DNA from: Nipponacmea schrenckii
Taxonomy: Eukaryota; Mollusca; Gastropoda; Lottiidae
NCBI GenBank assembly: GCA_030562195.1
Contig: JAUJPP010000007.1
Span: 4,402,001-4,466,000, forward strand
Direction of reading: 5' to 3'
Length of the DNA: 64,000 nt
The notes beneath the pieces were generated by a model. That model did not search any database. It was not told where the DNA came from and saw only the letters and a program-made list of their open reading frames with translations. This document shows, in pieces, positions 30,380 to 41,105 of this stretch; position 1 is the first letter of the stretch, and every line of letters starts with the position of its first letter. A program made the position numbers and the translations under genes.

Positions 30380-30978
30380 TAGAATATGTTATGGTAATGA
30401 ATGACAGAATCATACCTGATGGTTTAGTCTTTAATACGTTAAGTTCCTTTCATGATTATTATCTTTGATACATGTACTTTTTTATGTTTTCGGGATACAT
30501 GGTCTTTTTATTGAAGTGGCTGTATTTTATAATGAAATTAACCCTATAAATTATGGTTTTTGGGTTATGTCTGAGAGTAAAATTTTCAGCTCCCTATACA
30601 TTTAAAATCACAAATTTTTAAGATAAATGCCCTGTATGGAACATCTTAATATTAATATTTCAGAACTACATCAAAATTTTTAACTTAATCAGTCATTAGT
30701 TAATTAACATCTGTATGTCTCTACTCTCTGACAAGGACAAGGGTACTTCTATCATGTACTGTTTAATAAAACCATCTTAAAATAATCTTTTTTTTCCTAT
30801 GCTTGTTTCAAATATACATTTTGATAATTATTTTTTGGGATTTATCGACAGAGGGGGATTTTCAGTCCAAACTGTAGTACATATTTACCTTTATTACTGT
30901 GTTTTGAGATAATATCCTGTTAGTTACATACAGTATCTAGATCTAAAAATGTGATTTTCTTTTCATTTTATTTTGTAG

Positions 30979-31164
30979 AATAATTCATCACGGAATAATT
31001 TTGTGTGTTATATTTGTCAGCAAAGATTAACTAGTAAAGGCAACCTTAAGAAGCATATGCAAGGGAAACATTTTAATGTGAAATTTGCATGTCCTGTTTG
31101 TGGTCAGACATTTACACAGAATGGATCTATGAGGAAACATCTAAATAGAGTACATCAAATGTAA
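30979..31164 (+). CDS. Terminal exon A53, two C2H2 fingers
   Basis: Acceptor TATTTTGTAG ending 30978, first codon AAT, 61 residues. Helices SKGNLKK and QNGSMRK. Finger 1 has Leu for the core Phe (QQRLT). Confidence 0.87.
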   Translation, partial: NNSSRNNFVCYICQQRLTSKGNLKKHMQGKHFNVKFACPVCGQTFTQNGSMRKHLNRVHQM

Positions 31165-31290
31165 ATCACTACTATGATGACTCACCTCTAACATGTTATC
31201 TTTATATACCTTTATATTGTGATGTCATTGTCCTCTTTTAAGAAGTCTATTGTTAGAGACGTTATTGAAAAAATCAGTCCCTATGAGTTT

Positions 31291-32117
31291 CCATTTAAAT
31301 CACAGAACTTGTACAGCTAAATCAGACAAACAACCTCCATTTAAATCACAGAACTTGTACAGCCAAGTCAGAAAAAACAACCTCCATTTAAATCACAGAA
31401 CTTGTACAGCCAAGTCAGAAAAAACAAACTTCATTTAAATCACAGAACTTGTACAGCCAAGTCAGAAAAAAAAACCTCCATTTAAATCACAGAACTTGTA
31501 CAGCCAAGTCAGAAAAAACAACCTCCATTTAAATCACAGAACTTGTACAGTTAATTCAGAAAAACAATCACCATTTAAATCATAGAACTTGTACAGCCAA
31601 GTCAGAAAAAACAACCTCCATTTAAATCACAGAACTTGTACAGCCAAGTCAGAAAAAACACTCATTTAAATCACAGAACTTGTACAGTTAATTCTGAAAA
31701 ACAATAACCATTTAAATCATAGAACTTGTACAGCCAAGTCAGAAAAAACAACCTCCATTTAAATCACAGAACTTGTACAGCTAAGTCAGAAAAACAACCT
31801 CCATTTAAATCACAGAACTTGTACAGCCAAGTCAGAAAAAACAACCTCCATTTAAATCACAGAACTTGTACGCAAGTCAGAAAAACAACTCCATTTAAAT
31901 CCAGAACTTGTACAGCTAAGTCAGAAAAACAACCTCCATTTAAATCACAGAAATTATACAGCTAAGTCAGAAAAACAACCTCCATTTAAATCACAGAAAT
32001 TATACAGCTAAACCAGACCAACCAGCACTGTTTAATCATAGAAAAACAATCACCATTTAATCGCAGAACAGCTAAGTCAGTCTATCAGTCTCCATATAAA
32101 TCATAGAATTTGCATAG
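31291..32117 (+). repeat. Minisatellite, about 17 copies of a ~47-bp unit
   Basis: The unit begins CCATTTAAATCACAGAACTT and contains TTGTACAGCCAAGTCAG followed by an A-rich end. Copies vary in length (43-48 bp) and in two or three alleles (GCCAAG, GCTAAG, TTAATT), the variants recurring in blocks. Open frames that run through it are by-products of the repeat. Confidence 0.95.
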
Positions 32118-32405
32118 ATTGCATAGTACCATTCGAGTTTAATAAAAAAAACATTGACATTAGAAACAACCGTATTCAATGTATTGTGTTGTATTTGTGT
32201 ATTATGGGTTTATGAAACTGACATATTTTGATCAATATAATTTTTTAAATCTTGGATTATTTTTCTAAATTTAAGAAAGAAATATGTTATTTTGAAATTT
32301 GATATATACAAAATGCTTCTTCTTTCTTATACTGTGTAATTATAATTGGCAGATTTTAGATGAAATTAAATGGAAATTGACTGGATATTCTTCTTTATAT
32401 TATAG

Positions 32406-32591
32406 GAAGATGGCTCAAATGTTCAATGTCCAGTGTGTGGAAAAGTGTTTTCACATAAAGGAAATATGAAGGCACATTTAAAAGCAAAACATTGGAAAAT
32501 AAAACATGATTGTCCCCTTTGTGGACGAAAGTTCACACAGCGTGGGTCATTAAAAGTTCATATACAAACACTGCATTTAAATCAATCTTAA
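32406..32591 (+). CDS. Terminal exon A54, two C2H2 fingers
   Basis: Acceptor TATATTATAG ending 32405, first codon GAA, 61 residues. Helices HKGNMKA and QRGSLKV. Sister of A55 (VQCPVCGK lead, NMKAH, QR.SLK). 129 bp to A55. Confidence 0.88.
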   Translation, partial: EDGSNVQCPVCGKVFSHKGNMKAHLKAKHWKIKHDCPLCGRKFTQRGSLKVHIQTLHLNQS

Positions 32592-32720
32592 AACAATACT
32601 TGGCTTTTATCTTCAAGGCATGTAATGACATTAACTTTTTCGTCGTTGCTAAGAACATGTTGGAAAATAAGCATTCTATGAATGTCATACTGAAATATAG
32701 TATTCTGCTTTATTTTATAG

Positions 32721-32906
32721 GGAGATATATTGGATGTTCAATGTCCAGTGTGTGGAAAATTATTCTCTAAAAAGGCAAATATGAAGGCACATGTTAGAGG
32801 AAAGCATTTAAATGTTAGATATGATTGTTCTATATGTGGTAGTAAGTTCACCCAGCGAAGCTCTTTAAAAACGCACATACAGAAAATTCATTTCAATGTT
32901 CAATAA
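32721..32906 (+). CDS. Terminal exon A55, two C2H2 fingers
   Basis: Acceptor TATTTTATAG ending 32720, first codon GGA, 61 residues. Helices KKANMKA and QRSSLKT. Duplicate of A54. The next 345 bp show only GATACA-type phrases similar to those after A47. Confidence 0.88.
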   Translation, partial: GDILDVQCPVCGKLFSKKANMKAHVRGKHLNVRYDCSICGSKFTQRSSLKTHIQKIHFNVQ

Positions 32907-33251
32907 ACCATCTTCATGTATTTGAATTTAATGTAGTACTGGTATGAGGTTTGAAAAGTTTATCTGGGTATGAAATTATACTTCATGTATACCTCCTTTA
33001 AGGTCACAACACAAGTAACATCTAAATTATTATATGTTTAATCTAAATCTGCATTTGGCACAAGGCTAGGTAGGATACAGGTCAATCTAGATTTATTTGA
33101 CATATAACAAGATTATAGAAGTTTGTAATTGATTTGTACATTTAACAAGACATCAAGGATACAAAACATAAAATCTTAAATTTGGTACAATAACTTATAA
33201 ATTAGATTTAGAATTTCATGAAAATTAATAAGATTTTGTTTTTTATTTTAG

Positions 33252-33440
33252 GGGATAATGTCAGTTAATGTTAGTTGTACAATTTGTGGGAAAGGTTATT
33301 CACGTCGCAGTAATTTAAACCAACATATTCGTAATAAACATTTTAATAGAACCTTTGATTGTCATTGGTGTGGTAAACAGTTTTCCCAGAAGATTTGTTT
33401 AAAAGTTCATCTAAAGAGAATTCATCAGTTGGCTATCTAA
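33252..33440 (+). CDS. Terminal exon A56, two C2H2 fingers
   Basis: Acceptor TTATTTTAG ending 33251, first codon GGG, 62 residues. Helices RRSNLNQ and QKICLKV. Cys sits at helix position 3 of finger 2, and the spacer FNRTFD is atypical. Confidence 0.88.
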   Translation, partial: GIMSVNVSCTICGKGYSRRSNLNQHIRNKHFNRTFDCHWCGKQFSQKICLKVHLKRIHQLAI

Positions 33441-33606
33441 AAGATACCTACTTTCTTTATGATGTCAATAATACTTGTTGTCTAAGAGCTTTTCCATTAA
33501 TTTCTGATACTGTATGTGTAATGGCAAGGCATTCCTTCAGTCAAACAAAAAATAACATGCAGTTTACTTAAAAATATTAATTTGTGTTTATTTTTATCTT
33601 TTTTAG

Positions 33607-33753
33607 GGAAGTTCTGAGAATTATTGTTCAATTTGTAAAAAATGGTTTTCTCATAAAGGAAATTTGAAGCAGCACATACGAACTATACATTTTAAAGAAA
33701 AGTTTGTCTGTCCTATTTGTGGAAAATGTTTTTACTCAGAAAAATCGTGTTAA
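33607..33753 (+). pseudogene. Terminal exon A57, frameshifted in finger 2
   Basis: Acceptor ATCTTTTTTAG ending 33606, first codon GGA. Finger 1 (helix HKGNLKQ) and the first Cys pair of finger 2 (CPICGK) are intact. A run of five T at about 33729-33733 then appears one base too long: the frame shifts and stops at 33751-33753 after 48 residues, while the normal continuation of finger 2 is visible in the next frame up to a stop at about 33790. Either a recent pseudo-exon, an allele, or a base error. Confidence 0.85.
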
Positions 33754-34090
33754 AACTCATCTGCTAAGTATCCATGGAGCTACACAGTAACTGAAATAAC
33801 TGTATTTGAAATTACTAAGCCAAGATTCACATATATAAAATACATTTTACAGTCACAATATAACATAATTCTTAAAAAATGACATTTAACATAAAAATTC
33901 CAATCTACAGTTATATTGATAATGATCTTGAATTCCATCTGGTTTGCAAATTATTTAAGATAAATAGGTTTAATCAAGAGTTAGGAAAAGTTTGGTTCAA
34001 TATAATCTAGTGATAATCATTTGAATAAAATGTAAAATAAAATATGAATTCAGCGTAAATGATAATATTTTTATTTTTTTGTCTTTGTAG

Positions 34091-34321
34091 GGATATTATG
34101 ATCAACAAATCTGTCCAGTTTGTCATAAATTATTTTCACATAGAGGGAATATGATACAACATTTAAAGACTAAACATTTTAATCAGAGGGTTTCATGTCC
34201 AATATGTGGTAAAAGTTTTACAAAGCGTCAGGCAGTGCGACATCATCTTCAACAACTTCATGGTTTAACAAATCCAGCTGAATACATGAAACAACGTCAT
34301 AATTTGAAAAATAATATGTAA
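34091..34321 (+). CDS. Terminal exon A58, two C2H2 fingers
   Basis: Acceptor GTCTTTGTAG ending 34090, first codon GGA, 76 residues. Helices HRGNMIQ and KRQAVRH. A long 22-residue tail, basic and Asn-rich. Finger 2 lacks the GN/SS core of its neighbours. The 337 bp before it hold nothing recognised. Confidence 0.88.
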   Translation, partial: GYYDQQICPVCHKLFSHRGNMIQHLKTKHFNQRVSCPICGKSFTKRQAVRHHLQQLHGLTNPAEYMKQRHNLKNNM

Positions 34322-34753
34322 CAGCAAGATAGTACAAAATGTTATGTTAAAAAAAAAGCATTCACAATGATAATATCTTGAATAATGACTTTTGTAGGAT
34401 ACAATCATGATGACTTAATTACGAGTTTGATAATTACTCTTAGTTTTTGATAACTTGAATAACATATCTGTACCAGTATTGACTTTTTGATTATTGCCTA
34501 TAACAAATGAGTAACAAGGTTGATAACTTTAAGATATGAATTTAAATTTTTTAACTGAGCTACAAATTGGTTAACCGAATATTTATTTTGATAACTGAGT
34601 AAAGCATGGTATTGATTTATTAAGCTGTATTTTATACTAGACTTTTGACATTTTGGGAAAAGTGATTTGTAACATTGGATGGTATTTACTGAAAATGCTG
34701 TTAAACTTGTGATATTTTCAAAGTTTCTAAATTGTTACTATTTTATTTTCCAG

Positions 34754-34960
34754 AATCCTATTCATCGGACACCTCACTATTGTTCTATTTGTGATAAGTG
34801 GTTTTCTCATAAAGGAAATTGGAAACAACATATGGAAGGGAAGCATCTAAATGTTAGATTTGATTGTCCACAATGTGGAAAAAAGTTTACTCAAAAAAGT
34901 TCATTAAAAACTCATATAAGAGGGGTACATTTATTCAACATGATAAATAATAACACATAG
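34754..34960 (+). CDS. Terminal exon A59, two C2H2 fingers
   Basis: Acceptor TATTTTCCAG ending 34753, first codon AAT, 68 residues. The frame is also open upstream of the acceptor, to a possible ATG at 34679; I prefer the acceptor because residues before it are hydrophobic and non-conserved. Helices HKGNWKQ (Trp for Leu) and QKSSLKT. Confidence 0.87.
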   Translation, partial: NPIHRTPHYCSICDKWFSHKGNWKQHMEGKHLNVRFDCPQCGKKFTQKSSLKTHIRGVHLFNMINNNT

Positions 34961-34984
34961 CATTACAAGTACTTACTAAATCAG

Positions 34985-35175
34985 AAAATTTAGACTTATT
35001 AAATCAAAATACAACAACTGACAATATTCAGACTTGTTCAAAATACAACAACTGGCAATATTTAAACTTGTTCAAAATATGACAACTGACAATATTCAGA
35101 CTTGTTCAAAATATAATCACTGACAATATTCAGACTTTTTCAAAATATAACAACTGACAATATTTAAAAATTTCT
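34985..35175 (+). repeat. Tandem repeat, about five copies of a 34-bp unit
   Basis: Copies share CAAAATA(C/T)AACAACTGACAA-type and ATATTCAGACTTGTT blocks with scattered substitutions. It lies in the probable 3' UTR of A59. Weaker repeats of GACAATATT continue to about 35300. The rest of the gap to A60 shows nothing. Confidence 0.85.
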
Positions 35176-35599
35176 AATAATATTTTGTCATTTTATGAAA
35201 ACCAAGGTACTTAAGCTTATTTAAAAAATAGTTTCTGACAATATTTGTCCTTCAACAATATTTTGACCTATATTTAAATGGAAACAATATTTTAACTTAT
35301 TTAAAAGATCACATCAATTAGTATTTTACATATTTAATGGGTATCAGTCATTTGGTGTTAGAAAGCTAAAGACTACTACGATTCTTTGACTTATTTAAAA
35401 TAATAACTCATTAAGGCACAGAGTAATAAAAGTAAAGTAGTCCCAACTTGTATTAAAATTAATGGTTTTGCATTATAAATAAGGAGTCTGATTATTAATG
35501 TTAAATTTGAATGAGAGTGTCTTCATTTGACTCCTAATACAGTATGCTTTTGCTCTTCTGTTAACAAATAATTATTCTTTTCAATTCTATCTTTTGTAG

Positions 35600-35776
35600 G
35601 GTAAATTATTCCATTGTTCTATATGTGGTAAAAACTATACTTTAAAGGGAAATTTGAAGAAACACATAGTTCAGCAACATTTTAATGAAAGAGTTATCTG
35701 CCCTGTTTGTGGTAAAACTTTTACTCAGCGTGGTAATATGAAAACCCACATGGCTAATGTACATAAAATATTATAA
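35600..35776 (+). CDS. Terminal exon A60, two C2H2 fingers
   Basis: Acceptor TCTTTTGTAG ending 35599, first codon GGT, 58 residues. Helices LKGNLKK and QRGNMKT. Finger 1 begins at the sixth residue. Confidence 0.88.
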   Translation, partial: GKLFHCSICGKNYTLKGNLKKHIVQQHFNERVICPVCGKTFTQRGNMKTHMANVHKIL

Positions 35777-36829
35777 ACATTAAAACCTTAACAGTCAACA
35801 ACTAGGTTTAATTTTATTAAGATAACTGAATTCAATGTTCTGTTTTTAAGATCTATGCACAACATTCTTCAATCCTTCAAAAAAGTTTTTAAAACATTTT
35901 AAGACTAGTTAACATATAATATTATATCCTAAATTATTAGATTCGAGTTGTGATCAAGCATTTTAACGTTTACCGTGTACAAAAATATAATGTTATGTGC
36001 ATTTCAGGACTAAAGATTTGCACAGCACACCTGATAAATAGACCCAAATTTTTCGTTTTTTTATCTAGGAAGACATGATTTAAATCCAGCATGTAGGTCT
36101 ACAATTTAAAATCATTACGTTATCAATTTATGTAGATATCAATTTATGTAGATTGGGTTAACTATGCCTGAAGAGTTATCCCTTCATACATATCTAGGTA
36201 CTAAAAAGTTCTGTGTAATCTTGAAAAGATTAATACTTTCAATTGATATCTTGTACTATCAAATGATTATTGTGATTCTTGTACATGTACTATCAAATGA
36301 TTATTGTTATTCTTATACTATCACTGACTATATTTAACCATGTAGGCTACTATAAGATTATTGTGAAAATGAACTCATGATTTTTTTTTTAAATGGTTGT
36401 GAGATTATCACATTTATTGATTTTTTTCTATATACATATATGTGTCATTTTTATGTCATGTAAATAAAACAAATATTTTTATGCATTTGTGATTGTAGTT
36501 CAGTCCTTTTGAATTTTATGATTTCGTTAAATGAAGAGTTGTATTTTTACTGTATTTAGCAAAAATATAAGCACATTATTTTTCAAAAAGTATATATTAG
36601 CATTCGTTCATGTTCAAAGTTAAATTAAAATCAACATTATTGAAAATGACAAATTTGCTTTAAATAATATGTTTTTTTTGTATTTACATGCTCTGGATAT
36701 GTATCTTTGTAATTACGTGACCAAAATTACCATTTTATTTCATTGAACTCTATGTTTCCTTTTATATTGATAATAACATTGTTTATAAATTAAAGATTTA
36801 GAATTAAAGGTTGTTTTAATATTTTCTAG
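35777..36829. other. Inter-exon gap, nothing recognised
   Basis: About 1.05 kb. A near-duplicate phrase (ATCAATTTATGTAGAT twice at about 36122-36154; TACTATCAAATGATTATTGT twice at 36254-36308) shows small local duplications. No finger motif. Confidence 0.45.
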
Positions 36830-37048
36830 GCTAATCCAAGAAGATATGAATGTCAAGTTTGTGGCAAGAAATTTACTTTGAAGGGAAATCTCAAGAAACA
36901 TATTGAACAACTTCATTTTAATTACAGAGTTTCTTGTCAAATTTGCAATAGAGAGTTTACAAGGAAAGCTAATATGTTCAGTCATATGTGGAGTGTTCAT
37001 CGTGTGAGGCCATCCCCAATATCTCCTTATGACGTTAAGAATACTTAA
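36830..37048 (+). CDS. Terminal exon A61, two C2H2 fingers
   Basis: Acceptor ATTTTCTAG ending 36829, first codon GCT, 72 residues. Helices LKGNLKK and RKANMFS. The 16-residue tail is Pro/Ser-containing. AATAAA at 37070-37075, 22 bp after the stop. Confidence 0.88.
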   Translation, partial: ANPRRYECQVCGKKFTLKGNLKKHIEQLHFNYRVSCQICNREFTRKANMFSHMWSVHRVRPSPISPYDVKNT

Positions 37049-37069
37049 GAACAGCTTAGACAATTAATG

Positions 37070-37075
37070 AATAAA
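37070..37075 (+). terminator. Candidate polyadenylation signal after A61
   Basis: AATAAA 22 bp past the A61 stop, with GTGG and GT-rich sequence within 30 bp. The 479-bp gap to A62 has no other feature. Confidence 0.45.
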
Positions 37076-37527
37076 ATGGTGGACCATTGTGGAATTTCTG
37101 ATGAAAATTTCCAATATTTTACTCTCTGTAATGCACATTCAAGGTTTTGGAAGTTCTTTCTTGGTTTAAAAAAACTGTACATGCAAGCATACATTATGTT
37201 AACTTGTACCATACATTAATAGTAGTTCACTCATTGTACACTGGTAAATAAAACAAAAATACCAATACAATATCAATAAAGTAATTTAAATTATTATTAA
37301 TTTGATTATACTTTCAATATTCACTAATATTATTATACATCATGCATGAATTGAATTTTGTAACAAAATGTATGACTATTTAATGGAGACTAGGAAATAT
37401 TTGAAAATTATGACTGTGGATTTTGGTGCTATCTTTACCAATTTTAGTGATAATTATATTGTAATAATACAGATGAAAACCCAAATTAAGTGAAAATTTC
37501 ATTAAACATTTTATTTATTTGTTGTAG

Positions 37528-37749
37528 GTTGAGATTAAACGAGGTACCAGTAATAATGAGGATAAAGTTAAATGTCCACATTGTGAAAAATGGTTTGATT
37601 ATGTATCAAGTTTAAAGAGACACATCAATAGCATACATTTAAATCAATTCTATACTTGTCCTATTTGTGGAAAAATATGTAGTCAAAAATATCATTTGAG
37701 AGATCATATTCGACGTAAACATAAAATGCTTGGAGCAAGTCAAGAATAA
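37528..37749 (+). CDS. Terminal exon A62, two C2H2 fingers
   Basis: Acceptor TTTGTTGTAG ending 37527, first codon GTT, 73 residues with a 15-residue charged lead. Helices YVSSLKR and QKYHLRD. Finger 2 has Cys for the core Phe (GKICSQKYHL), the same finger 2 type as A66 and A67. Confidence 0.88.
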   Translation, partial: VEIKRGTSNNEDKVKCPHCEKWFDYVSSLKRHINSIHLNQFYTCPICGKICSQKYHLRDHIRRKHKMLGASQE

Positions 37750-38137
37750 AACGCTTGTGAATTTGGACTGTATTGTTGCATAATTTTCGCATTTTATACT
37801 AGAAAATATATTGTAATGCTACATATCTAAGCTACATCTTTAAAATAACACAAGGATTCATTCTGTAAATTTGTAGCAAAGTGTTTAATACTTTATATTT
37901 ACTGTGTTTATTTATGATGTTATTTCACACCAATGAAAACAGCCTAGACCATCCTGGAAATCTAAAATAATTTTTTACTATCATTTGTACGACTACGAGT
38001 ATTTATAAGATTTTGAAATAACACACCAAAACATAACATTTACTTGTTTTGAAGGAATTAATATTCTAGTTCTGGTATCATTTAAGTTTGTTTAAATTTT
38101 GTCAAACATGTAATGGATTTTTTATTTTATATTTAAG

Positions 38138-38323
38138 GCATTAGAGGGACAAGCTTGTTATTGGTGTGAAAAGATATTTAAACACAAGCGTCATCTCAAT
38201 CGACACATTAGGAGTAAACATATGAATATACGACCATGTTGTAATCTGTGTGGAAAAGCATTTGCTTATAAAGAATCCTTGAAGTATCATATGAAACATG
38301 TACATTTACAACACAACTTTTAA
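38138..38323 (+). CDS. Terminal exon A63, two C2H2 fingers
   Basis: Acceptor TTATATTTAAG ending 38137, first codon GCA, 61 residues. Helices HKRHLNR and YKESLKY. His at helix position 3 of finger 1 is shared only with A64. The flanking gaps (388 and 382 bp) hold nothing recognised. Confidence 0.87.
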   Translation, partial: ALEGQACYWCEKIFKHKRHLNRHIRSKHMNIRPCCNLCGKAFAYKESLKYHMKHVHLQHNF

Positions 38324-38705
38324 AATATTTACAAAAAAACATCAACATACATTTAGAGAACATATCTTTATCTGGTTCAATTTAAACATGAATATTCATT
38401 GATGATTCATGATACCATATATTATATTACTTTAGGCAGTAAATTATGAAATGTGTTGATGTTATTTATATTCATGTTGTCATGATATAAAAGTAGAAGT
38501 TAATTCATGGTTCCATCTGTATAAGGCTGATACATGTATTATAAATAGTTCAATTTTACATTCATGGTCCCTTTTTTATCTTCATGGTCTCAAAATGTAC
38601 TTCCATAGTCTCATAATTGTATTATATATACTCCTTATGTGAATGTTTACGTATAATATTAATCTGAAATACCGATAAAAAATTATATATTATTTTTTAT
38701 TTAAG

Positions 38706-38912
38706 GAGATCCAAGGTCGAGTTTGTCGTTGGTGTGGAAAGAAATTTAAACAAACTGGTCATCTTAATCGTCATATTAAAGGACAACATTTGAATATTCG
38801 TCAAAACTGTCCATTTTGTAACAAAACATTTGCTTATAAAGATTCACTTCGAGATCATATCAAGGTGTCTCATACAGCCCAGTTTAGAAAAGTTGATGAA
38901 CCCAATTCCTAA
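38706..38912 (+). CDS. Terminal exon A64, two C2H2 fingers
   Basis: Acceptor TTTTATTTAAG ending 38705, first codon GAG, 68 residues. Helices QTGHLNR and YKDSLRD. Tandem relative of A63, with the same AAG acceptor. The 420 bp after it hold nothing recognised. Confidence 0.87.
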   Translation, partial: EIQGRVCRWCGKKFKQTGHLNRHIKGQHLNIRQNCPFCNKTFAYKDSLRDHIKVSHTAQFRKVDEPNS

Positions 38913-39332
38913 TGTTGTTAAACTACTTATATTATCAGGATTATCATGCCCTGCATCATTAGTAACAGGACTTTGTATACACTCCTTGCTATAATTAGTA
39001 CTTGTAAAAGTAAATTAATGTGATTTTTTTTCAAATTTTCACTCTAAAATTGTGTATTGCATATAGATCTATTGGAAAGTTTGGTCTAAATTGAGGGTTA
39101 AATATAAATACTTTATTAGATTTAATGGATCTTATTTACTTTTGTAAATATTGTTTTGTGTATATTTACATAAAAAGATTGTGTGTGTAAAATGTTTTTT
39201 TGTATAAACAATACTTGTTTACATAATAAGATAATGGAACAGGCTTGCTCCTATAGTACCCTCTGGTATGTAAATGTATATTATATAATTAAGTTTTAAA
39301 TGCTTTTTTCTAATAATTTCTTTATATTTTAG

Positions 39333-39554
39333 GATGATGTGGAGGAACGTCCAAAGTGTACTTTTTGTGGAAAAAATTTTTCCAGTCGCAGTAATTTAGC
39401 GAAACATTTTAAAGCATTTCATCTTAAGATCTATTTTCAATGTCCATTTTGTGAAAAACAATGTAGTCAAAGATTTCGCCTTATTGAGCACATAGGTTTA
39501 AAACATGGACTGTCTTCTGAGAATCTTCAACTGCAACCAAACTTTAAACAATAA
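39333..39554 (+). CDS. Terminal exon A65, two C2H2 fingers
   Basis: Acceptor TTATATTTTAG ending 39332, first codon GAT, 73 residues. Helices SRSNLAK and QRFRLIE. Finger 2 has Cys for Phe (KQCSQRF). Gln-rich tail. Confidence 0.88.
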   Translation, partial: DDVEERPKCTFCGKNFSSRSNLAKHFKAFHLKIYFQCPFCEKQCSQRFRLIEHIGLKHGLSSENLQLQPNFKQ

Positions 39555-40901
39555 GATTGATTTGTATCGTATGCTTTGATGTTTTTTGACCTAATGTGAA
39601 TTTGATTCTGAATTTAAATATAATAGTCCATGTTCTTCTATATAATTCTTAAAATGAATATTTTGTTATTTATATAATACATTCTACTAAATGTTTCTTA
39701 TTTTGTAACATTGTAATAAATTCAAGATGTTCTTAATAATGTTACATTGTAATGATTATAAAAATATAATGATTTAGAATTGTCTGTAATATTAACGAAC
39801 AATATCTTTACTTCAGACTATGTGTACCTTTAATTTGTATAATTATCTTCTTTTTTATGATTCTTCTCATTGTAAAATATATACATAGAATATAATTATC
39901 AGAACATTCTTATTTATATGATTTATTTGTTTCTATTTCATGATCCATATTTTTGTAATACTTCAGGTCTTTATATGTTGAAATATATTAAAACAAAATC
40001 TAATACATGTATATAGTTTGCAATTGTTGAGAGAAAGTATGTCTAACATTTGAAATTTTATTGATAGGTTTTTTATTGAACTAGAGTTATAGTTGATGAA
40101 ATACTGTATTAATTATGTTTAATAAGTTTTAAGTTGTTATCGCATGAAATGAATTTTATAATGTTCTAATGTTTTATAAATAAAGATTCAAGAAAAACAT
40201 TCCAACATTAACTTTCATATAAATAGAAACACTACTGTATGCCAATGCTGAAAAGGTTTTGGTTGGACCATACTTGCAGCCCTCTAATTCTAATATGAAA
40301 TGATAGAGCTAGAATCTATTAGTATTATTGTTTAATGTTCCACGTAGAGATACAGGATGCCTCTTTTGCTTTTCAAGTCTGAGGAGCTGACATGGAAAAT
40401 ATGTGTAGGTGTTCTGTTAAGACAATACACTGAGACCCTGTGTAATACAGGCTGTTACAGACAATGACCGTTCCTTCATTGTATACCAGTGGTGCCTGTC
40501 CAATCAAGTAGAGAAAATGTAACAAAACAAATCCATTTCATCTCAGTCTGAGACTTTTAATGTTTAATACAAGGGTTTTCATGTGGAATATCAGAAGGTT
40601 TAATTACTTATTCAAAGAATAATCCTATTTTCAAAATATTTGTAGACCTACTATAACCAGTATAGTAACTTAATGATAATAGAAGTGATGTCTAAAAAAA
40701 ATCATTTTATAAGTCCATCTACAAGAACTGCTACTAAATGCCATTCCATATTGAACCTTACATAGCGATGAGCCTAAATTGGTATTAAATTGGTATTAAA
40801 TTTACTGAAGTCATTTTGATGCTATGTGTTAATGCTTTAGTTTAAGATATATTTCATTCCACTTCACCAGTTAATTGAAATCATATTTTTGTATTTTCCA
40901 G
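39555..40901. other. Inter-exon gap with possible poly(A) signal
   Basis: About 1.35 kb, very AT-rich to 40200. AATAAA at 40179-40184. The segment 40330-40500 is less AT-rich and reads like a fragment of a dispersed element, but I cannot name it. Confidence 0.4.
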
Positions 40902-41105
40902 GATCATAGTAGACCCAGATGTCCACTATGTGGAAAAGAATTTAGTTCTCAAAGAAATGTTAAACGCCATATTCAATCAGCACATCTACATGTAAATTAT
41001 CAATGTCCATATTGTGAAAAGATATGTACACAAAAATATCATCTTAAAAATCATATATTAAGATGTCATAAAGAGGTCAACTTAGCAGATCTTTCAGATT
41101 TTTAA
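40902..41105 (+). CDS. Terminal exon A66, two C2H2 fingers
   Basis: Acceptor GTATTTTCCAG ending 40901, first codon GAT, 67 residues. Helices SQRNVKR and QKYHLKN. Val replaces the core Leu of finger 1. Nearly identical to A67 up to the second half of finger 2, then the tails diverge (acidic here). Confidence 0.9.
   Translation, partial: DHSRPRCPLCGKEFSSQRNVKRHIQSAHLHVNYQCPYCEKICTQKYHLKNHILRCHKEVNLADLSDF

Noticed and set aside
31250..31965. Two plus-strand frames of 62 and 79 codons
   Set aside because: They run through the 47-bp minisatellite; the repeated peptide is a by-product of the repeat.
31291..32117. CRISPR-like array
   Set aside because: The whole unit repeats, with no unique spacers, in an intron-bearing eukaryotic genome; it is a minisatellite.
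36740..37063. 107-codon minus-strand frame
   Set aside because: Antisense shadow of exon A61.
38430..38470. Possible exon relic after a CTTTAG at about 38433
   Set aside because: The phase-0 frame stops after seven codons and shows no finger residues; similarity to A63 is too weak.
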